A stretch of DNA of 53,328 nucleotides, taken from contig CAMKEM010000014.1 of assembly GCA_946411565.1 (NCBI GenBank), positions 1-53,328 on the forward strand, given 5' to 3'. Each line of letters opens with the position of its first letter. Position 1 is the stretch's first letter. Below, in pieces: positions 1 through 6,681 of the stretch. The DNA is from an uncultured Prevotellaceae bacterium (GTDB lineage Bacteria > Bacteroidota > Bacteroidia > Bacteroidales > Bacteroidaceae). Both the position numbers and the translations under genes were made by a program. Below the pieces are notes generated by a model. That model saw only the letters and a program-made list of their open reading frames with translations. It searched no databases and was not told the origin of the DNA.

Positions 1-50
1 ATCTGATTCTGCTGACGCTTAGAGCGAGTATTCGACTTTGCTGCTGGCAT
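1..50 (-). CDS. N-terminal fragment of a minus-strand gene (identity uncertain)
   Basis: An ATG on the minus strand (complement of 48-50) opens a frame to the window edge that reads MPAAKSNTRSKRQQNQ. A basic, polar, unstructured start like this is common in Bacteroidales DnaB replicative helicases, and I recall dnaB lying next to ispE in related genomes, but 16 residues cannot settle identity. A minus-strand promoter-like -7 element lies about 90 bp upstream, and the gene diverges from ispE. Real coding start: fairly likely. DnaB: a guess. Confidence 0.45.
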   Translation of the reverse strand, partial: MPAAKSNTRSKRQQNQ

Positions 51-136
51 CTAATGTATTTACTATTTAGCTATTTACAATGTACTATTTGGAAAGTACA
101 AATTACAATTTACAATGTACAATTTTTTCCGACGTG

Positions 137-167
137 CAAAGATAAGAAAATTTTCCGATAATACGGA
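137..167 (-). promoter_or_regulatory. Bacteroidetes-type promoter for the minus-strand gene at 1-50
   Basis: The complement of 137-144 reads TATCTTTG followed by GCA, an exact match to the Bacteroidetes -7 consensus TAnnTTTG. The -33 box at the expected distance is weak (complement of CGGA). Confidence 0.5.
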
Positions 168-212
168 CATTGTGAGGAAATTTTAGGTTAATTTATAAAT
201 ATGTATGACAAA

Positions 213-245
213 GTTTTCAACACTCAATTTAAATTTGTAACTTTG
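213..245 (+). promoter_or_regulatory. Promoter of ispE
   Basis: TAACTTTG at 238-245 followed by GCA matches the -7 element. A TTTTC stretch about 19-20 bp upstream is a weak -33 box. It lies about 45 bp before the ispE start, in AT-rich intergenic DNA holding degenerate ACAATGTAC/ATTGTACAT repeats. Confidence 0.6.
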
Positions 246-289
246 CATGTGAAAATAGTACATTGTACATAGTTAAATTGTAAATAATT

Positions 290-1141
290 ATGATTGTTTT
301 TCCTTGCGCAAAAATAAATCTTGGTCTGAACGTGGTTGAAAAGCGTCCAGACGGCTATCATAATCTTGAAACAGTATTCTACCCTATCCCACTAACAGAT
401 GCCCTTGAGGTTACTCCTATGGATGATAAATATCCGCTTGAGAGTGGCTACGACCTGAAGATGAATGGTCCAGAGGCTATGGAATGTCGTGATGAGGATA
501 ACCTCGTGGCAAAGGCTTTCCGTAAGATTGCCGAGAATTATAGCGTGCCACGTATGCACATACATCTATATAAGGGTATTCCTTCACAGGCAGGACTTGG
601 CGGTGGTTCAAGTGATGCGGCATATATGATTCGTCTGCTGGATGAATATTGTGATCTCAACATGGGCAATCGTGAGATGGAACGTCATGCAGCAAAGCTT
701 GGTGCTGACTGTGCCTTTTTCATCACAGCAGAACCCGCATACGCTACAGGCATTGGTGATGAGCTAAAGCCGATAGCAAGTGACAGAGAATGCAAGAACT
801 ATCTGCAAGGCTACTGGCTGGCTCTCGTAAAGCCTCCTGTTGCTGTTTCTACCAAAGAGGCATATTCAAACATAAAGCCTCGCAAGCCAAAGAAATGTTG
901 TCGTGAGATTGTTCTTCAGCCTATCGAGACTTGGAAAGATGAGCTTGTAAACGACTTTGAGGAGGGTGTTTTCTCTATTCATCCAGAACTGGCAGACATC
1001 AAGCAGTCGCTCTATGACAAAGGTGCCGTCTATGCTTGCATGAGCGGTAGTGGTAGCAGCATCTTCGGCATTTTTAAGGAGAAGCCAGAAGGGATAAGCG
1101 AACTTTTCCCAGACAGCAAGACCTACGTTATGGAACTGTAA
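290..1141 (+). CDS. ispE: 4-diphosphocytidyl-2-C-methyl-D-erythritol kinase IspE
   Basis: This cytosolic GHMP-superfamily kinase phosphorylates CDP-methylerythritol with ATP in the MEP route to isopentenyl diphosphate. The 283-residue length is normal. The N terminus CAKINLGLNV is the family's substrate-binding start. The GHMP ATP-binding motif GLGGGSSDAA lies near residues 103-112, and the C-terminal glycine motif MSGSGSSIFGIF near 250-261. The ATG at 290 directly precedes the conserved CAKINL block, so the start is secure. It is probably transcribed alone from the promoter at 238-245. The following Nudix gene is separated by a 118-bp repeat-like spacer. Confidence 0.95.
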   Translation: MIVFPCAKINLGLNVVEKRPDGYHNLETVFYPIPLTDALEVTPMDDKYPLESGYDLKMNGPEAMECRDEDNLVAKAFRKIAENYSVPRMHIHLYKGIPSQAGLGGGSSDAAYMIRLLDEYCDLNMGNREMERHAAKLGADCAFFITAEPAYATGIGDELKPIASDRECKNYLQGYWLALVKPPVAVSTKEAYSNIKPRKPKKCCREIVLQPIETWKDELVNDFEEGVFSIHPELADIKQSLYDKGAVYACMSGSGSSIFGIFKEKPEGISELFPDSKTYVMEL

Positions 1142-1258
1142 TAAATGAAAAAATTATAAAATGAACAATGAATAATACAGGTTTGTATTTGCACGTATGG
1201 CTTTTACAAAAAAGTAATTTGTATTTTTCATTTTTCACTTTTCATTTTTAATTTACAC
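1142..1258. repeat. AT-rich dispersed element, copy 1 (TTCATTTTTCACTTTTCATT type)
   Basis: The spacer has an imperfect inverted arrangement. The left side is rich in AATGAAAAATTATAAAATG-like sequence and the right side in TTTTTCATTTTTCACTTTTC. Its right end, starting TAATTTGTATTTTTCATTT, closely matches the right end of a similar 118-bp segment at 10559-10677. Two copies of this length with shared ends and unrelated centres look like a dispersed MITE-like repeat. Confidence 0.5.
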
Positions 1259-1259
1259 T

Positions 1260-1766
1260 ATGGACAATCAGAAAGAACTTTTCCCTGTGGTGGATGAAGA
1301 GGGCAATGTGCTCGGAAGCATATCCCGTGGGGAGGCACATAATGGTACAAAGATTTTGCATCCTGTGGTGCATCTTCACGTTTTCAATTCAAAGGGTGAG
1401 CTGTATCTTCAGCATCGCCCAGAGTGGAAGGATATTCAGCCTGACAAATGGGACACCGCTACTGGTGGACATGTAGATTACGGTGAGAAGGTTGAGGATG
1501 CGCTTCGCAGAGAGGTACGTGAAGAGCTTGGAATAGAGAACTTTGCACCTGAGTTTCTTTGTAAGTATGTGTTTGAAGGTAAACGCGAGAAAGAACTCGT
1601 GTATGTTCACAAGACCGTATATGACGGTGAGGTAAAGCCAAGCGAAACAGAGCTTGCAGGAGGCAGATTCTGGTCTATTGACGAGATTAAGGAGAACATA
1701 GGAAAAGGTGTGTTCACTCCTAACTTCGAGGATGAGTTCACAAGCAAGATTTTGCCTTTACTCTAA
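1260..1766 (+). CDS. Nudix hydrolase (IPP-isomerase-like / YfcD-like)
   Basis: A 168-residue Nudix-fold enzyme. The Nudix box GX5EX7REUXEEXGU is intact, running from G70 (GGHVDYGEKVEDALR) through REVREELGI. The N-terminal part (FPVVDEEGNVLGSISRGEAH) and the central HLHVFNSKGELYLQHR resemble the YfcD/isopentenyl-diphosphate-isomerase-like subgroup, whose members hydrolyse diphosphate-linked substrates. The specific substrate cannot be read from sequence. It sits just after ispE, but a repeat-like spacer separates them, so co-transcription is possible rather than shown. No signal peptide or membrane segment. Confidence 0.88.
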   Translation: MDNQKELFPVVDEEGNVLGSISRGEAHNGTKILHPVVHLHVFNSKGELYLQHRPEWKDIQPDKWDTATGGHVDYGEKVEDALRREVREELGIENFAPEFLCKYVFEGKREKELVYVHKTVYDGEVKPSETELAGGRFWSIDEIKENIGKGVFTPNFEDEFTSKILPLL

Positions 1767-1778
1767 CATTTTTTATAA

Positions 1779-1914
1779 ACGCAAAGACGCGAAGGCGCAA
1801 AGATATTTTTGAACACAGAATTAACGGAATTAACTAAACTTCCGTTTCTTTTGTGTTTTCCGTGTTCACAAATAAAAAACTCAGCGTCTTTGCTCCTTTG
1901 TGTTTGAAAAAAGC
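1779..1914. repeat. Composite imperfect palindrome of GCAAAGACGC / CGTCTTTGC type
   Basis: The left arm holds AAACGCAAAGACGCGAAGG and the right arm AGCGTCTTTGCTCCTTTGTG, which pair imperfectly. Inside are a second pair of arms, GAACACAGAATTAACGGAA against the complement of TTCCGTGTTCAC. I see no reading frame. It fills the space after the Nudix gene and may act as a dispersed repeat or a long terminator-like hairpin. Confidence 0.5.
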
Positions 1915-1951
1915 AAAAATTCAGGCAACTGACAGAAAATAACTGCATTTT

Positions 1952-1983
1952 TTTTGAGTTTGCAATTATTTTTCGTATCTTTG
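1952..1983 (+). promoter_or_regulatory. Promoter of the corA leader transcript
   Basis: TTTTG at 1952-1956, 19 bp spacing, then TATCTTTG at 1976-1983 followed by CAG: a full match to the Bacteroidetes sigma-AB consensus. It lies about 230 bp before corA, which implies a long structured 5' leader. Confidence 0.75.
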
Positions 1984-2211
1984 CAGCGGAAAAGATATCA
2001 GCATGGGATTAGTATGACCTTTATTGATACTTTTTCAAGGATGTATCACGGTGCATCAACTATTAATTTTTAAACAAAAAACAAATTTATGGACGACTAT
2101 CACGCGACAAGCACTAATATGTTTTAGGCGTGAGGCAACCTTTCCCTGAATGGCTGATCCTCATACCTTATTATATATTAGTAACCGCAGCAAACTTGAG
2201 AATCAGCTAAT
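1984..2211 (+). promoter_or_regulatory. Long structured 5' leader of corA (candidate cis-regulatory RNA)
   Basis: About 220 nt separate the promoter from corA. Two competing long-range pairings are visible. ACTAATAT (2113-2120) is exactly complementary to ATATTAGT (2175-2182). GCTGATCCTC (2153-2162) pairs with GAGAATCAGC (2198-2207) with one mismatch, ending five bases before the corA start codon. A 12-codon ORF at 2089-2127 overlaps the first pairing strand. This is the layout of a translation-coupled attenuator or ribosome-stalling leader. It does not show the conserved parts of the M-box riboswitch. Regulation by Mg2+ is inference from the gene downstream. Confidence 0.5.
2089..2127 (+). 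CDS. Candidate 12-residue leader peptide upstream of corA
   Basis: ATG at 2089, preceded by an A-rich tract typical of Bacteroidetes starts (AAACAAAAAACAAATTT), encodes MDDYHATSTNMF and stops with TAG at 2125-2127. The last codons overlap the 2113-2120 strand of the leader's long-range hairpin, so a ribosome here would disrupt that hairpin. Acidic residues at the start and the position before a magnesium transporter are suggestive, but expression is unproven. Confidence 0.35.
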   Translation: MDDYHATSTNMF

Positions 2212-3138
2212 ATGAGAACTTTTTGGAACACCAAAGGTGGACTCCACACTATCAATGAGTGGGAGCCCAACTGCTGGATGCAGATAACATGTCCTACCGA
2301 AGAGGATAGAAAGATGTTGGAAGAGCGTTTTGAAATTCCAGATTACTTCCTGTCTGACATCTCGGATACGGACGAGAGAGCGCGTTATGAGTATGACGAT
2401 GGTTGGATGCTTATCATCCTTCGTATTCCATACGTAAAGGAAGTGCGTTCGCGTACTCCTTATACCACCGTACCTCTCGGTATCATCCACAAGCGTGACG
2501 TGACTATCACGATATGCTACTATGAGACTAACATGATGATAGACTTCGTGAGCTATCAGCAACGTCGTGGTGAGGGTTTCGTGGATTATGTAGATATGAT
2601 TTTCCGTATGTTCCTCTCAAGTGCCGTGTGGTATCTGAAGCGACTCAAGCAGATAAACCTGATCATTGACAAGGCAAAGCGTGATATGGATCATAATGTG
2701 GATAACGCATCGCTGATCAGTCTGTCACGTCTTCAGGACTCTCTGACATATTTCCTCACCGCTATCCGTGGTAATGAGACCTTGCTCCAGAAACTGAGAT
2801 TCAAGCTTCAGGTGGACGAGCTTGACGCAGACCTTATCGAGGACGTAAACATTGAGATGAGTCAGGCTCGTGAAACGGCCCGTATCTACTCTGAGATTCT
2901 TGACTCAACGATGGAAACATACCGAGGTATCATCAACAATAACATGAACACGGTGATGCGTACCTTGACATCCGTGAGTATCATCCTGATGTTCCCTACC
3001 CTCATCTCGTCTCTTTTCGGTATGAACCTGAAAAACGGAATGGAGGATAGCCTCATAGGATTCCCTATCGCATTAGCAATTTCGCTTGTCGTTTCTGTCG
3101 GTTCTTGGGCATTCCTACGCTTCAAGAAACTGCTGTAA
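2212..3138 (+). CDS. corA: CorA-family divalent-cation (Mg2+) transporter
   Basis: A 308-residue inner-membrane channel of the CorA/MIT superfamily that takes up Mg2+ (some members Co2+ or Zn2+) as a pentamer. The large N-terminal cytosolic domain is followed by a long helical region (residues about 140-245) and two C-terminal membrane helices. The signature GMN motif follows the first helix (SLFGMNLKNG, near 268-277). The C terminus ends in basic residues, RFKKLL, as expected for the cytosolic tail. It is transcribed alone, with its own promoter, a long regulatory-looking leader and a strong terminator at 3174-3216. The ATG at 2212 is the first in frame after the leader pairing. Confidence 0.92.
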   Translation: MRTFWNTKGGLHTINEWEPNCWMQITCPTEEDRKMLEERFEIPDYFLSDISDTDERARYEYDDGWMLIILRIPYVKEVRSRTPYTTVPLGIIHKRDVTITICYYETNMMIDFVSYQQRRGEGFVDYVDMIFRMFLSSAVWYLKRLKQINLIIDKAKRDMDHNVDNASLISLSRLQDSLTYFLTAIRGNETLLQKLRFKLQVDELDADLIEDVNIEMSQARETARIYSEILDSTMETYRGIINNNMNTVMRTLTSVSIILMFPTLISSLFGMNLKNGMEDSLIGFPIALAISLVVSVGSWAFLRFKKLL

Positions 3139-3173
3139 GTGATATTTATATACCTTTTTTTGTAACTATTATG

Positions 3174-3216
3174 AATGAAACTGCAAAAAACGCTCATTTA
3201 TTTTTGCAGTTTCATT
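3174..3216. terminator. Intrinsic terminator after corA
   Basis: A perfect 16-bp stem (AATGAAACTGCAAAAA at 3174-3189 with its complement at 3201-3216), an 11-nt loop and then a T tract. The right arm doubles as the -33 region of the next promoter. Confidence 0.85.
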
Positions 3217-3233
3217 TTTTTTATCTATATTTG
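3201..3233 (+). promoter_or_regulatory. Promoter of the DUF349 gene, overlapping the corA terminator
   Basis: TTTTTG at 3201-3206, 19 bp, then TATATTTG at 3226-3233 followed by CA. The -33 box is the descending arm of the corA terminator, so terminator and promoter share bases. Confidence 0.7.
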
Positions 3234-3314
3234 CAAAGTATTTGTGCCTCTGTAATTTGGAACATGCACCTATAACTTGTATTTGAACATCGAATCATTA
3301 ATCTAAAAAAGTAA

Positions 3315-5036
3315 ATGATGGACTCTCAAGAAGAAGAAAAGCGCATCTATGCTACCAAGCAAGAGGTGCTCGACCGCGTTAAGGAACTTGCACAGGAAGA
3401 AAACCCAAGCAAACAGGAGATTGACCACTTGAAAGTGGCTTTCTATCACCTTCTCAACACAGAGCGTGAGGCTCAGCAGAAGGCTTACATTGAGGCTGGC
3501 GGTGACCCTATGCAATACGTTGTGCCAACTGATGAAGATGAACAGATCTTCAAAGCCGAAATGACTATTGTACGTGAAAAACGCCAAAAAGCTTTCCTTG
3601 CGCAGGAAGAAGAAAAACAGAATAATCTTAAGCGTAAACTGGAGATCATTGAGCGTATCAAGACTCTCGCTACTTCTCCAGAAGAAGCTAACAATGCATA
3701 TCAGGAGTTTAAGTCTCTTCAGAACGAATGGAAGGAGATAAAGGCTGTTCCTGCAGAAAATGCTACTGACCTTTGGAAGAGCTATCAGCTTTGTGTTGAA
3801 CAGTTCTATGACCTCCTCAAGCTCAACAGCGAGGCTCGTGAATATGACTTCAAGAAGAACTACGAGATGAAGTCTGCTCTCTGCGATACAGCCGAAAGAC
3901 TTGCTGAGGAAGAGGATGTTATCAGCGCATTCCATCAGCTTCAGGAACTCCATAGCCAGTATCGTGAAATCGGTCCTGTTGCCAAGGAACTCCGTGATGA
4001 GATCTGGAACCGCTTCAAGCAGGCAAGTACTGTGGTTAACCGCCGTCACGCTGCTCACTTTGAGGCTATCCGTTCTCAGGAAGAGGTTAATCTCTCAAAG
4101 AAAGAGGAGCTTTGCGAGAAAGTAGAGGCTATCGCTAATGCTCAGGCAAAGAGTTCTTCTGAATGGGAAGACAAGACCAAGGAGGTCATTGCACTTCAGG
4201 CAGAATGGAAGACTATCGGCTTTGCTCCTCAGAAGATGAACGTGAAGATCTTCGAGCGTTTCCGTAGTGCGTGTGACGCTTTCTTCAACGCTAAGAATCT
4301 CTATTTCAAGGAAATGAAGGAGCGTTTCAGCGAGAATATCGCAAAGAAACAGGCTCTCGTTGAACAGGCTCAGGCTCTTGCAGACTCAACCGACTGGAAG
4401 GCTACTTCTGATAAGCTCATACAGCTTCAGAAGGATTGGAAGACTATCGGTATGGTTCCAAAGAAACTCGGTGATGAACTGTGGAACAACTTCCTCGGTG
4501 CTTGCAACAAGTTCTTTGAGGCTCGTAATGCTGCTGGTGCAGGTCAGCGTAACGAGGAGCATGAGAATCTTGAAAAGAAGAAGAGTATCATAGAGCAGCT
4601 CAAGGCTCTCATAGAGAGTGAAGAGGAAGGCATCCAACAGAAGATGCAGGCTCTCACAAGCGAGTACAACGCTATCGGTCATGTACCTTTCCGCGATAAG
4701 GATGCTCTTTTCCGCGAGTATCATGATACTCTTGACACTCTCTACAAGAAGTTGAATGCTTCAAGTGCCCGTCGTCGTCTTGACAAGTTCAAGAGCAACC
4801 TCAAGGATGCTGCTCAGCGTGGTGAGAATGCCGTTAATGACGAGCGCTCTCGCTTGCAGCGTCGCTACGAGACTCTCAAGCAGGAACTTCAGACTTACGA
4901 GAATAACCTCACCTTCCTCTCTGCTACAAGCAAGAAGGGTAACAGTCTCATCGACGAGATGAATCGTAAGATGCAGAAACTCCGCGATGATCTTGACCTC
5001 GTAAAGGCAAAGATCAAGGCTGTTAATGAGGCTTAG
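3315..5036 (+). CDS. DUF349-repeat protein
   Basis: A 573-residue, highly charged, helical cytosolic protein with several DUF349 repeats (about 70-75 residues each). Each has a conserved tryptophan pattern such as LQNEWKEIKAVP, LQAEWKTIGFAPQ and LQKDWKTIGMVPKKLGDELWNNF. The C-terminal third is predicted coiled coil. DUF349 proteins are common in Bacteroidetes; no biochemical role is firmly assigned to this form. ATGATG offers starts at 3315 and 3318. It is transcribed alone, from the promoter at 3226-3233 to the terminator at 5073-5108. Confidence 0.85.
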   Translation: MMDSQEEEKRIYATKQEVLDRVKELAQEENPSKQEIDHLKVAFYHLLNTEREAQQKAYIEAGGDPMQYVVPTDEDEQIFKAEMTIVREKRQKAFLAQEEEKQNNLKRKLEIIERIKTLATSPEEANNAYQEFKSLQNEWKEIKAVPAENATDLWKSYQLCVEQFYDLLKLNSEAREYDFKKNYEMKSALCDTAERLAEEEDVISAFHQLQELHSQYREIGPVAKELRDEIWNRFKQASTVVNRRHAAHFEAIRSQEEVNLSKKEELCEKVEAIANAQAKSSSEWEDKTKEVIALQAEWKTIGFAPQKMNVKIFERFRSACDAFFNAKNLYFKEMKERFSENIAKKQALVEQAQALADSTDWKATSDKLIQLQKDWKTIGMVPKKLGDELWNNFLGACNKFFEARNAAGAGQRNEEHENLEKKKSIIEQLKALIESEEEGIQQKMQALTSEYNAIGHVPFRDKDALFREYHDTLDTLYKKLNASSARRRLDKFKSNLKDAAQRGENAVNDERSRLQRRYETLKQELQTYENNLTFLSATSKKGNSLIDEMNRKMQKLRDDLDLVKAKIKAVNEA

Positions 5037-5072
5037 TCCCAAGCTCTCTCAAATAAATGAATGTTATAATCC

Positions 5073-5108
5073 AAATGCCGCTTATGGTTTATTCCATAAA
5101 CGGCATTT
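5073..5108. terminator. Bidirectional terminator between DUF349 gene and convergent gene
   Basis: Stem of AAATGCCG (5073-5080) with CGGCATTT (5101-5108), continued by TTATGG/CCATAA around a 6-nt loop, with T-rich sequence on the plus side. It sits between convergent genes and partly abuts the stop of the minus-strand gene. Confidence 0.8.
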
Positions 5109-5594
5109 TTATTTTCTATTCTTTTTCAATCTTATCTCTACAAGTTTTTCGTAATCAAGCAACAAAGCATTTAACTTATCAATCAATTCGGAATTCCCTT
5201 CCATCTGACAGAGTTCATCAACATACTCGTAAATCAAGCGGAAATCATTGTCTGTTCTTATCTTGCCTCTCTCCAATATCCGGGCAATTCTATCCTGCTT
5301 TCTCTTGTCAAGTTCCAAAATGTTGACACCGTATTCATCCATGAAATATTTCTGATTCTCAATCAGAAAATCAGGATAATCTAAAGCCAGTTGGCTATCC
5401 ATACGATATACTTTGCCAAGTAAGCCTCTTTTCCCATTATCATACCATTCGTTGACATCGTTGATTTGACGTTCCAAAGGCTCAATACAAAAACTTACAT
5501 CCGATTCCGAAAGGGATTTATCCGACTGTATCTTTTTAATCGAATAATTACAGAATCTAATACAAAAATTCTTGTAATACAAATATTTATCCAT
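5109..5594 (-). CDS. Hypothetical protein, 161 residues
   Basis: I do not recognise a family. The protein is hydrophilic and charged, with no signal peptide or membrane segment and a lysine-rich C terminus (RLKKNRK). The N-terminal part, with several Tyr and Cys (YLYYKNFCIRFCNYSIKK), is followed by mostly helical sequence. The frame runs unbroken between a start 45 bp from the next gene upstream and the bidirectional terminator, which supports a real gene. It may be co-transcribed with the Rpn-like gene upstream on the same strand, since no terminator lies between them. Confidence 0.6.
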   Translation of the reverse strand: MDKYLYYKNFCIRFCNYSIKKIQSDKSLSESDVSFCIEPLERQINDVNEWYDNGKRGLLGKVYRMDSQLALDYPDFLIENQKYFMDEYGVNILELDKRKQDRIARILERGKIRTDNDFRLIYEYVDELCQMEGNSELIDKLNALLLDYEKLVEIRLKKNRK

Positions 5595-5638
5595 AGATCA
5601 TAAAACCTGCAAGTTTAGTTATGTAAAAATTGTAATCA

Positions 5639-6580
5639 TTACATTAGCGATGTTATTTCATCCTTGCTTAGCCCTGTAGCCTGTATGATTGAGTCCATAG
5701 GAAGATGCATCTCTATGAGTTTCTTGGTTATTTCATATGTTTGTTCCTTGCGTCCTTTCTTCTCGCCTTCAGCCAGCCCCTCTACACGACCTTCTGCTAA
5801 TCCCTCTGCACGTCCCTCTGCACGCCCTTCTGCACGACCTTTTGCATGACCTTCAGCATGTCCCTGACGGAAATATCCTTTCATAAGCGTCCTCTCGCTT
5901 ACTATCTTGTCCCAGAACTTATCGTATGCCATACGCTGGGCATCGGTATATGCAGATTGTTCAACAATTCCGACAGCCTTACTGATGTACTCATTCTCCA
6001 TCATCTCCGCAGGTATTTCCTTTGTCTGCTCGTTTATTTCGGTAAGGAAACGCAGCCAAAGCACCATCATCTTCTTGTCACTAACGCTTGACGGACGGAA
6101 CTTTGGCAATTCAAGGAAGATTGTCTCAAAGCCCTTTATAGTGTTCTCTGGATGCTCAATATTAGCAGGAACATAGCGATGATAGAACTCATCCTTCAGG
6201 TTTGGGAAGGCAATGTCATTAATGATGCTAACACAATACACCTGACGCAATTCATCATATCCATCCTTTTCCTCCAAGGGACGGAAAATTTTCTTTGGTG
6301 TATTGAAAAATTCGCGTTGCACAAAACCCGCCGTCCAATACATCTGCATCTCCACAATAAACTGTCTGTTGTTATTATCCGTACAACGAACATCTACCAT
6401 AGAATATTTCTTTGCAGGATTTTCAGGAACCATCTCAGGTGCAATATATTCTAAACTTTTAATCTCATTATCATTCTTCAACGGAAGCACAGCATTGAGA
6501 AAACTACGGAGTAGGTCTTTTTGCTCGCAAAACACTTTCCTGAAGGTTAAGGTGGCATTTGGATCAAGATATTTTGCCAT
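5639..6580 (-). CDS. Rpn / PD-(D/E)XK nuclease family transposase-like protein
   Basis: A member of the Rpn (recombination-promoting nuclease, 'PD-(D/E)XK transposase') family common in Bacteroidales. The start is placed at the ATG reading MAKYLDPNATLTFRKVFCEQ, which is the family's conserved N terminus; the promoter at 6607-6614 lies inside any longer frame and rules it out. The nuclease core is visible as D...E-x-Q (VDVRCTDNNNRQFIVEMQ, near residues 60-79). The C-terminal tail has about nine (G-[RHL]-[AV]-[EK]) tetrapeptide repeats encoded by 12-bp DNA repeats and then a helical end. Members are DNA endonucleases that raise RecA-independent recombination. No flanking inverted repeats of a transposon are seen. 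Confidence 0.85.
   Translation of the reverse strand: MAKYLDPNATLTFRKVFCEQKDLLRSFLNAVLPLKNDNEIKSLEYIAPEMVPENPAKKYSMVDVRCTDNNNRQFIVEMQMYWTAGFVQREFFNTPKKIFRPLEEKDGYDELRQVYCVSIINDIAFPNLKDEFYHRYVPANIEHPENTIKGFETIFLELPKFRPSSVSDKKMMVLWLRFLTEINEQTKEIPAEMMENEYISKAVGIVEQSAYTDAQRMAYDKFWDKIVSERTLMKGYFRQGHAEGHAKGRAEGRAEGRAEGLAEGRVEGLAEGEKKGRKEQTYEITKKLIEMHLPMDSIIQATGLSKDEITSLM
5767..5866. repeat. 12-bp tandem coding repeat in the Rpn-like gene
   Basis: On the plus strand the unit is close to CCCTCTGCACGA/T, repeated about eight times, encoding GRAE-type tetrapeptides on the minus strand. Whole-unit gain or loss would keep the frame. Confidence 0.75.
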
Positions 6581-6606
6581 AATGAAGCCTTTCTTGTTAT
6601 TCCTTG

Positions 6607-6638
6607 CAAAGATACAAACTTTTTCTTGTTTCTCCAAG
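6607..6638 (-). promoter_or_regulatory. Promoter of the Rpn-like gene
   Basis: The complement of 6607-6614 is TATCTTTG followed by GCA. About 20 bp upstream the complement of CCAAG gives a TTGG-like -33 box. It fixes the translation start at 6580. Confidence 0.65.
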
Positions 6639-6681
6639 AAAAACGGTATTTTTCTTTTTTACCTTGGAAAATGCAGCTCAA

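Noticed and set aside
1984..2211. M-box (ykoK) riboswitch before corA
   Set aside because: A short GTGAGGC-like stretch recalls the M-box, but the other conserved blocks and spacing are absent, so only an unclassified leader is reported.
6581..6637. Longer N terminus of the Rpn-like protein
   Set aside because: The -7 element at 6607-6614 lies inside it, and family proteins start at MAKYLDP.
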